From: Daldinia sp. FL1419
Taxonomy: Eukaryota > Ascomycota > Sordariomycetes > Xylariales > Hypoxylaceae
Reading direction: 5' to 3'
NCBI GenBank assembly: GCA_025201765.1
Contig: MU623584.1
Location: 7,613-33,269, forward strand
DNA length: 25,657 bases
The stretch's first letter is position 1. Every line of letters starts with the position of its first letter. This document shows positions 1 to 9,974 of the stretch, one piece after another. The translations under genes and the position numbers were made by a program. The notes beneath the pieces were generated by a model that saw only the letters and a list, made by a program, of their open reading frames with translations, ran no database searches and had not been told where the DNA came from.

Positions 1-93
1 TTTCCGGGTTTGGTTTTTTTTAAACCTCTGGTCTTGGTTTTATCCCCTTTTGGGTTTTTTTTACATGTTTAATTACTTTGGGTATTTTTGCTA

Positions 94-99
<6 letters not shown>

Positions 100-126
<27 letters not shown>
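100..126. repeat. T27 homopolymer tract
   Basis: An uninterrupted run of 27 T residues lies in the far upstream region of the zinc-finger gene. Poly(dA:dT) tracts of this kind often exclude nucleosomes in fungal promoters. It could equally be the tail of an old retroposed sequence on the minus strand, but no flanking element was recognised. Length may be affected by sequencing or assembly slippage. Confidence 0.9.
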
Positions 127-128
<2 letters not shown>

Positions 129-1234
129 CGCAACTTTTGCAACTCGCCCACGCCGCCTTATCGCTGACCCTACATCACCTACACTACACCCTTCTATGGG
201 CTAGTACTTACGTTATAGATGTCAGGAACCGAGCGATCCAAAGTCTCTCCTGTCATCAGAGAGTAGCCTTCATGGTTCCGACGAGGTGACAATGTGCAAT
301 GTGTATGTATCGTCTGGGATCAATTGCTATGTAGGCGTCTCGTCGAACCGAACATTTGGTCAAGCAGCAGATCGCTGGGGTATGCTAGTACCATACCCCT
401 ACAGGAATTTACGCGGTCCGCCCAAGCTTGTTATCATCTGTCTTTTCGATTCTTCTATGTATCCTCTTTCTACCTCTCTTTCTGACCCCCGCTCTTCTCT
501 CAACCACACCCTGGTCTTCTCCCCGTCTCCCGTTTATGTGCTATGTGTGTGTGCCTACATATATGTACGTATCAGCCCCGGTCGATCCAGGACAGACCAG
601 GTGGTGAAGAAATGATCCACAGGACAGGCCAGACAGGCGAGGTACTTCTGCCATGTATGTATAGCAGGGTCTTCCTCGTTGCACCCCACACCCACTTCTT
701 CACCCTGCCCTACATAGAATTTACGTCGTACCCGCCTTTTTGACTAGACTACCCATGTAGCTAGGTACTAGCTCTACGGCGTCGACTACGAGATGTACTC
801 TTCTGTACACTACACATCTCTGTTGACAGGGTCCCCATCTCCTCTCTCTCTCCCACGCTGCACCATACAATACGTAAGGTCGAAGCCAGAGGTGCTCCAC
901 TAGGGTACTGCCTCTGATAAATTTATAAGCACTCGATGTTCCTGCTGTCCTGCCATCGCGACTTGCTGAGGCTGAGATTCTCAGATACAAAACGCTTACT
1001 CAAACTTGGCCGTTTAAACTTCTTCTTACAAGAGCTATTCTCATTCGTCCTTACGAAACAGCTTGGCCTTTATTGTTCTTATAAGTCATAAGGATCGCCT
1101 TCCCATCTTGACTCCAGCCGACGGTAGCTTATACATCCATACGTCGAACTTATACCAGCTACAGACGTAGTGATACTGTACGTGTGCTTTTTACTATTAT
1201 CGATTTTTCGACGAGACCTTATTCCTTTGCCATA
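127..1234 (+). promoter_or_regulatory. Upstream and leader region of the zinc-finger gene
   Basis: This stretch of about 1.1 kb has several short overlapping reading frames on both strands, none with recognisable protein character. I read it as promoter plus 5' untranslated region of the gene starting at 1235. The segment 441-530 is strongly pyrimidine-rich (runs of CT, TCTTCT, CCCC), a common feature just upstream of fungal transcription start sites. No TATA box could be assigned with confidence. The assignment rests on position and composition only. Confidence 0.5.
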
Positions 1235-2712
1235 ATGGAACATTACTCTCGATTAGAACGGGATTCCAAAGATTCTTACTCACACCTACCTAGGTCAAGA
1301 GCTAGCAGCACAGTTTCGACGACAGCAGGGTTTCACAACTTAGATATCGTCGATTCGCATCATAGTCGACCAGCATCTTCGCGAGAGGTTCAACCGCCTT
1401 ACACCAGTACCCCTCATCGCTCTGCGCCATTTATACCAGACCACACTTCTTATCCAGCGTTACCCTCCCAGGGTGCTTTGGATGCTGAGTGGAACGAGAA
1501 ACAATCTCAATCTCAAGGCACACCTTTCTTGAAGGTCGATCCAGTCCGGGATTCTTCCCCTTCTACATCTTCTTTACCACTTCCAATAACATCCACAATG
1601 AGGTGAGTTTTTCCTTGTGAGCCCAGATCAATATAGGACTAGAACTCACAATATGCAGCACCGTAGCAGTAGCTTTCGACCCCAGATTAGATATGGGCAT
1701 TCCCCGCTCCTCTTACACTTGGCCGGGTCTTGAGTCGGGACCTGATCTATTAGGGCACGATCTGAGCTCTGTTGGCCATGGTTCCGATGCCAGCATGACT
1801 CCCCCGAGCGGCTCCCGATCTCTGACTTCCAGCCCGCCACGGTTCACATTGACACCAGAGCAGCGCGAGCTAAAGAGGCAGCGAGACCAAGCTAGACGGG
1901 ATTCTAAAACATCAGTTCGAGCACGCCGTGCCATGAGCACATACTCATCTGCCTCTCAATCACCCACGCTCTCGATGCACGAGTTCTCTTCTGCTTCGCC
2001 TGTACCAGTGTACTCGACAGCACCGTCGCAAATATCTCTTCTTGCAGAACCGGCAACGACTATGGCGGGCTCATATATGTCATCTTACTCGACATCGCCT
2101 CTTCCCGATCACGGCTCGCCGATGTTCACATCTCACTTTTCTTCATTGTAAGTCGTATAATGACACTCCGGATTTCATCGCGCTTATAATTGGTTTATTA
2201 GGCCACCTGCCGACTACCTGGGCTTGAACTATACCCCGGGGTACCCCCCGCCACCCCCTTCTGCCCACAGCCTATCTTCACAATACAGGTTCGTACGGTG
2301 ATTAGTATCTATAAATGTCATTTCTAATAATCGTAACAGTCGCCCATCACCGCCAATGCCCGAACCTGGTATGATGTATCCCGTTCAAGCTCCGCAAGTT
2401 CTTTCTTCCGGTAGCGGCGCCGCACAGGAGGCCGGTCACGTTCGCGTTGTCCAAAGCCGACCAAAACCACAATGTTGGGAACATGGCTGCAACGGACGAC
2501 AATTTTCTACTTTCAGCAACCTGCTAAGGCACCAACGTGAGAAGTCGGGACAAGCTGCTAAGGCCACATGCCCCAACTGTGGCGCTGAGTTCACAAGGAC
2601 TACTGTAGGTCTCAAACCGCACCCTTTTTATTGATTTACTAGCTAATTAATTCGGAAGGCTCGCAATGGACATCTGCTTCACGACAAGTGCAAGCAAAGG
2701 CGAAACAACTAA
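1235..2712 (+). CDS. C2HC/C2H2-type zinc-finger protein, five exons, 420 aa
   Basis: Proposed exons are 1235-1602, 1659-2147, 2202-2288, 2340-2604 and 2659-2712 (1263 nt, 420 residues plus TAA). The four introns are 56, 54, 51 and 54 nt, begin GTGAGT, GTAAGT, GTTCGT and GTAGGT, and end in AG. CTCAC or CTAAT-like branch sites are visible in introns 1, 3 and 4. ATG 1235 is the first in-frame ATG, in good context (CATAATGG); the frame extends upstream only from a GTG. Residues 1-180 and 216-355 are Ser/Pro/Thr/Tyr-rich and probably disordered. Residues 188-215 form a very basic helix-prone segment (QRELKRQRDQARR). The C-terminus carries a first knuckle with Cys360, Cys365 and His379 and a second with Cys392, Cys395, His408 and Cys414. 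Joining exon 5 is needed to complete the second knuckle, which strongly supports the last splice. The likely role is a nuclear DNA-binding regulator; the target is unknown. I recognise the domain layout as one common in Sordariomycetes but cannot give a gene name. Confidence 0.88.
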
Positions 2713-2740
2713 AAAAAATAAAAAAAAATAAAAACAGACT
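2713..2740 (+). other. A-rich start of the 3' untranslated region
   Basis: Immediately after the TAA of the zinc-finger gene the sequence is almost entirely A, with AATAAA-like words at about 2717-2732. This could contribute to 3' end formation. The exact cleavage site cannot be seen. Confidence 0.4.
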
Positions 2741-5700
2741 GCACCTTGTACGATTTAAACGACGGATGGATGATTGTAAAGATTCCCGAGGCAGAAAACA
2801 CGGATGCTACGAGAATTATCTGGAGCGGGATGGGGTTTAGACGACGGCTCGACTGGCATGCAAAATGATCGGACATATTTTTATACGGAGTCTATATGGG
2901 ATTATGATTTTGGGGGGATTCACGAGCTTTGGATATGGCGCGGAAGATTAAGCATATACCCCCTTTCACATTTTCGATATCGTGTCTTACTTAGTTCGAC
3001 TTCGACTTTGGATCTCTGATCATTGAACCCTGTACATTTTTGGACATCAACGGAATTGGAATACTTTCTCTAAACACTATATTTACGCTATTCGTGACTT
3101 GTAAACTTTTTTGGTGATATCTTTTTGATGGGTTTTATTTTGTTGTCCCGACAAGTTTTTTCTTTTTTTCTTTTTTGATTATCTACCTACTAGACGCAGA
3201 CTAGTCGGCAAACGTAGTCGGGACCGAGAGGTTATCGTCACTATGGCTACTGTAGTTGGTAAAACATGTCGCACATGGGTGGTCCCCGCTAGCATACAAT
3301 CAATACTACTTGTGTGTAGGGGATACTATGTAAGTAGGTACCGCACAAATGACGTGGGGTTGGTTTTTGGTTGGCCATGCAGTGTTGCTTATAATCAAAC
3401 GCCTATCATGACTGATTGGGCTAAGTTCAGGAGAAGTGATGTCTGCTTGCTGTGTGCGATACGACTATACCTCGATTAGAGGGAACATAGGAAAGATCCA
3501 AAGATGATCTCGAAGTCAGAGTTACCGGGGAGACATGGGTAAGCTCCCTATTAGGGGGAGGGGGGATTATAGCTGCAGGAGACTTACAGACCTACCATAG
3601 CCAGTATAGATTAGGTGTAGGCAAAGATGCAGACTGTAGCCAGGTGGCGGACAGGGGATTGGCGTTACAATACATGAAAACTACATAGGACAGGCGTAAT
3701 CAGCTTCCATATTAGGAGCTCTACTTTGAATGAGAACCTATTCCGTATGAGAGTCCCTGCTTACAGTAGATGGTCTCATCGCACTATACCCACAATACCC
3801 TGTATACCTACCCTGCGCGCTGTCAAGACGAGTTAGAACCAGTAAGAATCGATTATGGTGCGTTCATCATTCACCTAGAAAGTTACCATGTCGCAACGGA
3901 AAAACGACCGTTACCAAGCCAAGACTATTCTAATACCATTCGGCCGAAACAAGGGATTTTACCACGTGAGGGGTTCAGCTGAGCTCTCGAGGTCCAATTT
4001 GTGCGTTTTCCTCTCGGTATTCGTATTGCACTGCACGTGTTGCCCGCTTGTTTTAAAAGAATAAAAGCAAAGTTCATTCGAGACCGGTGGTTCCCCACCA
4101 ATAAACTGATGCTATCGTACGTATGCCACTTCGTATAGTTAGCGAATGGCTAGTAGACGGACGGTTTAGAAATGGCGAGCCGAGCCTTTTGGTGCAGCGT
4201 AAGATGACGACGGGGTTGGTTTGTTCAAGTACATACGTAAACGTAATCTGTGATACAAACAGTGCAGTCTTTGTGCGGCCTTTGTTCTGCAGCATCAGAT
4301 ACACCAAAACAGGGGCCCCAGATCTTGACGCATGGCTTTCTGACGGGCTGTAGGATCGGCCGAATCGCAATGCTCGATTTCGATACCTAAAAGACATCAT
4401 CGCGTAGCAAAAGTACCCAAGGTTAGTTTTGTATCACGTAGTTAGTTTGCCTTAGGTAGATGCATGGAAATTGGAAATGTAGATAAACTGATACACTACT
4501 ACGTGGTTGCAATCGTCGAGTAAGCGGCTTGCTTATGGCTACGTAAAACCGCAAAGACTCTTTGATAGAACCAAAAAGGTATTGCGGGACCAATGATCCC
4601 CTTGGAAAACGCTCGGATACAGTACTACCCGACCGTTTGTTGGAACCTGGAGAGACTGTGTTGGAGAACAAGCGATGCGAGCACAGCCTTGGCCGGGGAA
4701 CCAGGGGTGCAGGGGAGAAAGCCATGTGCCATGAATTGTCTGTGTGCAATGATGCCAGAAATAGAAGCAGCCTGCGAGCTACGGCATTGGTCTTCAAATT
4801 GATTGAGGGGATGATCGTTGCTTTATTTTCAATAGAGCATGTGCACCGATTGTATGGATAGGTACCTAGGTTAGTTTCTTGGTTTGGAGCAAGATCAGAA
4901 GTGTCCGTCTTTTTTTCTTTCGCTCTCGTTTTTGCAGATCCCGGGGTAGCTTATTTTCCCCTTACAAATTACAATGATGAAATCGTAAAAAAGTACATGC
5001 ACTTTGTGATCATGGGAATTTGTTTTTTGGGGACGGAGACCATTTAAACAAGTGGAGACATGCATCGTCAGGTACCTTGGTACGAAGCTAGTTCTTCAAC
5101 CCTTACGGGCATCAGGTAAGTACCTACATACTATCTATACCTTACATAATCCACAACGTCGACGTGCAAGGCTTAGTGCCTAACCTAAAGGTTCCTTCCG
5201 TCAACGGATTGCCATGTGGATCGCCCATGATTTAAGTTCAAGCTTGAATCCATCGCGGATAAAGTGTATGTATAAATAAATAAAGTCCCTGCTTTCCGCT
5301 AAGACAGGGCATATAGGTCAGGCTTAGTAAGTCTAAATGCGCAAGAAGTCCCAAGGATGCGTGCATCTTGCATAACAAACGAAACAAAGCCGATGCATTA
5401 GATAACCACGTAGGTACTTATATACACTAATAATATTGAATCTGATATAGCTTATCTCTTCCCATAACACGTAGTCCCAAACCAAACTCTTATAGCCTAC
5501 TTCGAGATTAGGTTTATATCAGCCGATTGTTGTTTACAAGACCAAAATGCCGGGCGGATGCTTGCATTATCAGCGTCACGAGGTCTTACAACTAACTCTC
5601 TCGCTCGGTATCCATATCAGAATGGACCAACAGTTATGAGTAAATAGGGGGGGGAATATCAAACAAAGGACTCTGACGTGTAGAAGATAACCCAACAACC

Positions 5701-8660
5701 TTAAAGCGTTGTCCTATCACGTGTTAAGCATAAGCCGACAAGTTATTCCAAGTAAAATATAGGTAGGTTAGCATGTACGGTTAATTGATAAGAGGCAAGG
5801 CACAGCGCGAATAAGACCCACATAAATAGCCGTTTAGACCTGTCATATTGCACACGATTACGGGTCAGCCTACCTGTCAGACGGCAAAGTTCAGGGTTAG
5901 GTCTTTTATTTCTTCTCTTCTACGAACAACAATCACTTTGTTTAAGTCGTTACCCACAATCAAATCCCGAAGTTCAAATCCGGGTCCAAACATCACAAGT
6001 GTTTGATTCTAACCGACGATCCGGCCTTATCATCACCGCCAGATGCTGTGCCGTCGAGTATCTCTTCTATATACTAGGTAAACCCTTGACTTAATACCGA
6101 GCGCGGTCTTCGGGACTTCGCGCCGAAACCCTGGGCGGACTTTGTTATGAGCACGTCAATAGCATAGGAGCTATGTCCGTGCAATGAGCTTAATTTCACT
6201 GGATGATAGACGAAAAGTGGATTCCAGTCGGCTGTTTAAACACCTAATTCGGTAAAAGGTGTGCGAGCCAAGGGTATGGTTATTCACAATTCTCAACCTT
6301 GACTAACTAGGTATGAGAAGAGACCACCCGTAGTTACGAGAGATGATGTCAGGCTCTAACCGAGAGCGAAATTCCGCAATAGAGAAGGGTACTTTCCTAG
6401 ATTCCGATGACCGCCAGTTTAAATTGTCCGCGCACCCCTAATGTTCTCTTCTCGGTGTACGTGTCTTAACACTTGTACCACTGTGATAGCGGCGAGATTG
6501 GGGGCCGACGGAGGCTCGCTATAGCTTTTAATCTTATCTCCTTGACGAGTTTGCGAAACTAGTCTATCAGAGGCAAGCATTCTAATTTACCTGGGTAACC
6601 CGAGAGGACGGTAGAAAAACGTACCGGGTACAGCCTTTCCAGTAGAAAAAGCGATCACTATAGAAACAGCGGATCAATCTAGGAGCTGCAAGGCAGATGG
6701 TCTCTAGACAACTGGTTTGATAAGTCGTGTCACCATCTCACAACGTCGGACACTCCGCAGCACAGCAGACCGCGACGGTTTCACAAATCAATGGGAGCCG
6801 TGGGGTACGCGATTATCTCCGTAGTATGAACTTACGAGCCTCAACGGATGCTGCCTGTGCGTAACCCCCCATCGATGGCCGGGTTAGTATGTTTATCACT
6901 GGACGATGGATAGATATGAATTGCGTCAACGGCTGTTGACCGGTACTCCCACCTTCCACCACCCACCACACCCCACGGAGAAATCCCTCAGACCAAAATG
7001 CCCACAGAAATTAGAGTATATTATTATTTAGTAACTCTACGATACTACCCAAATTTTTAGAGAGTTTAACAACACTCCAGCGGCAAGGAACATTTACAAA
7101 AGCTGTGGATATAATGTTTCGGTCGGTCCCGAAGCCACTGCTACTATATTTGCCAAGAATAGGAACTTAATAAACGCCTGCGAGTGCTACAATGGCCGGC
7201 AAAACGATGCTACCGATACATCGAGCAATCTTAAGCCAGCGTCGATCTCACCCGTTGTGTCGTGAGCTGTAAACCATAACATCTCTGCTGCGCCGTATAC
7301 TTACATCACGCATTGTATCGCCGATTCGGATGATGGAAGGGTCAGCTTTGCGACGTAATTTCAAAACCATTTTTGGAATTAATGTTCGCTTGATCTTAAC
7401 ACACGATTGACCCGTACGTCAATCGCGTACTAATATGTTCCCGCGCCGCATCGTTTAACGGAGAGAGCCAGGTACGATCGGGTTCTTCGGGACTCTCGAC
7501 GGAAGACTTAGCCGACACTCACCTAACAATTACTAACCGGTTAGTGTATACTACTACCAAAGCATGCAAAAGTACACTGGTACCGGATTTACGGAGTGGT
7601 CTTTGGCAGCTAAGCACGCGGTCTTGCAAACTTAGACTACAAAGAGCTGACTTGGTTACAGTGCAGCTCTTGAAATGGTTCTAGATGGATGGGTGGTGAT
7701 TACTACACTGCAAGTGCCTGGTCGAGTTTGAGAGCTTGCAGACAGCCCCGGTCCAACGTGCCCCAAACCACCTGACCTACACGTGTGAAAGCTGCAGGCT
7801 GAACGTGGGAGGCGAGTGCTAGCTTGACTTCGAATGTAACCAAAAGAACATTCTCCTGCGTCTTCTGCGCTTACTATACATATTCGTACCTTAAAGGAGT
7901 TGAGCCGGCTGCTGATCAAGTGTGTCAAGCAACCGGCCTAGAATTCGTGCATCTGTCATGAACTTTCATGATTTACACTTGGTATAAACTTGGTACGACG
8001 TATCAAATGATTCCCAAATAGGCAAAGGATAATTCACGCATACGCATATACGCGGCGACGAATTTAGAGGGGCCATCATATGGCGAGATATCGGGTAGTG
8101 CTTCCATACGACAACCAATCGTACTGTTTACCCCAAATTGGTGGTATCACTGAACGATATCCGATATCGTTACTACATATTCTCTCAGTGTCGGGACGGC
8201 TTGGCTTCTGCGCAACCGTCTATGTCAGCCCTAAATCATTTCACTCACTCAGCCGTCCTCACGCCTAACTTTCTTACGCAGTAAGGCCAGGTCGTATGGC
8301 TTGCGTCTGACGGATCTGCGCCGTCGTACCTCGTTTCATGTTGCGAGTAGTGGGGGGAGCCGACGTACATAACCATTAGTTCGCCGAGAGAATACATGTG
8401 AGTACCTTTGAGGCGTCTTCGTGCCGTAACAACGCTAGGATGGTGCGTGGCCACGCTGACCGGCCGACTCGATGCGTGGTTTCTATTCGTGTGCCCCCGC
8501 AGCACGTTTCTTGCCCACAATGCGAATTGCATGCCAAAATGACCTTCTTTCGCCCACCATAACACCATAGTTGGAGAAGAGGGGAGAAAGACAAGGGGAA
8601 AAAGAGGGTGCGAGCGTATGCATTCTCCTCTTTGAACCCCGTGTGTGCGTAAACTTTAGA
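2741..8660. other. Long gene-poor intergenic region, nothing recognised
   Basis: About 5.9 kb without a supportable gene. The longest open frames (for example 4074-4400 minus, 4423-4797 minus, 4562-4861 plus, 8245-8568 minus) overlap one another on opposite strands. None shows a domain, a signal peptide or a plausible splice extension. Between 4900 and 7650 there is no frame above about 60 codons. Composition is balanced and not obviously RIP-like. No tRNA, 5S rRNA, long direct repeat or terminal repeat was seen by eye. It could hold noncoding RNA genes or very old transposon remains, which cannot be excluded by reading alone. Confidence 0.5.
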
Positions 8661-9770
8661 CGGGTTTAATTACCTAGGTAGTTACACCCAGAATTCTCCG
8701 TAGTCCCGATATGCAGCAAATATCTACTATACCACATGGAATAACTATCAAGGGTTGTGTAAGAGTTGTGTTATATTAAAAGATGGTGTCGAGAGGCCTC
8801 GAGGGCCACAAGAGTTCAAGAGGAGAGACAGATGATTGCATACAGAGCAAGCCTTTTCTAATTTCGTTAAGTATATCTTTTTAAGGTTCTTTTTTTCTCA
8901 GATTAAGATTAAAGCTATAAGATTAACGAGCGAAACTGGAATGTCGATCACAGGGCCTTATCTCTAATGCATCGATGTTATTTGTATCCTAGTTCATTGC
9001 TAGGTACGCCGGGTATGCCTAGGTCCCAAGTACACCAGGTATATACTATAGTAGTCTGATAATATAGACGAGTTTTACATAACCTAACGCCATTCTAGTA
9101 TAGTTAGTTAAGTCTAGTATGCATCGAGTATGTCTGTACCTAATGTATGTGCTAGTTTATTACATACTTTTGATGCCAACGCCCTCGCCAATGTCCTGCA
9201 TATAAACCTAGCGTATACCAATGCAACATCCGTATCGGCGAAGGAAATTACAGTACGCTAAGACTTTCTAGGGTTAGGAAGGCGATTATAGGTACACGGT
9301 TAGGGGTGGGAATGAGTAATTCGAAAGGATGTTGCGATAAACGCTTCAGCCGCGCGAGGCCCCCTGTAGTACAAGCTGATAGCAGGGTAAGGCACTGTAC
9401 GTACAATCAGTAGGTACCTACCTACATCTCGAAAAGTACCTATGTATCTAGGTACTAAGGTACCCGGGTCACCAAGTACGTGAGTACCTTCCACTCCCAA
9501 GTATGTAAATGCACAGACCATTCGGTACATGTGTACATACCTAATTACAAGTTTTAAGACGATCGCACCTAATGATGAAATAGCAATAGCCGCGGGCAAC
9601 TAAGCAGCTACCTAAGGTAGCAATGCCCTATTCACCGCCTACCTAAACTGCCCCAAGACTCCATAAACAAATCGATTTTGCCTAAGCTACACTGAACCTT
9701 GTCAGCCCTTAACTTGAAATTACCTACTACATACGAGACTAGCTGCCTAAACGACGCGACGACTAGGAGG
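8661..9770. repeat. Upstream region rich in GTAC / CCTAGG-type short motifs
   Basis: From about 8660 to 9560 the sequence repeatedly shows CCTAGGTA, GGTACC, AAGTAC and related palindromic words. Clusters lie near 8995-9055 and 9395-9550. Such TAGG/CCTA-derived motifs are widespread in intergenic DNA of many Sordariomycetes. There is no clear unit length, so this is a degenerate motif-rich tract rather than a tandem array. It lies upstream of APC2 and may include promoter sequence. Confidence 0.45.
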
Positions 9771-9890
9771 TAGCGATCTCAACCGCTAAAAATAATTCTT
9801 ACAGACTCCATACCCAGACACTTGCTTGTTATGTTTTTTTAAACCTTCACCTTGTCGTGTACGTTTCTTGTTATTCGCCAAGGGGGGCCC

Positions 9891-9974
9891 ATGGTACATC
9901 GTACATCGATGTATCAGCTAAATTCTCATCTAAAGTTGCTACTGACGACAACGGCGACAAGACGAGAAAGATGA
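9891..9974 (+). promoter_or_regulatory. Upstream ORF, stop overlapping the APC2 start codon
   Basis: An ATG at 9891 (context GCCCATGG, strong) opens a 27-codon frame with no internal stop. Its TGA at 9972-9974 overlaps the proposed APC2 ATG at 9971 as ATGA. If the APC2 mRNA starts upstream of 9891, this uORF would be scanned first and could reduce APC2 translation or feed it by reinitiation. The encoded peptide has no recognisable features. The transcription start is unknown, so function is inferred from geometry only. Confidence 0.4.

Noticed and set aside
1184..1234. Earlier start for the zinc-finger protein
   Set aside because: The position is a GTG, and ATG 1235 is the first in-frame ATG with good context.
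4074..4861. Overlapping frames of 70-124 codons on both strands as possible genes
   Set aside because: They overlap antisense to each other, have no recognisable domain, and no splice pattern joins them.
5956..5990. Possible tRNA T-arm (GTTCAAATC between short complementary arms)
   Set aside because: The stem next to the loop does not pair in tRNA register, and no acceptor, D or anticodon arm is seen upstream.
9857..9970. Longer APC2 N-terminus starting at 9857
   Set aside because: The frame at 9857 begins with GTG; the first in-frame ATG is 9971, and the extra residues show no family similarity.
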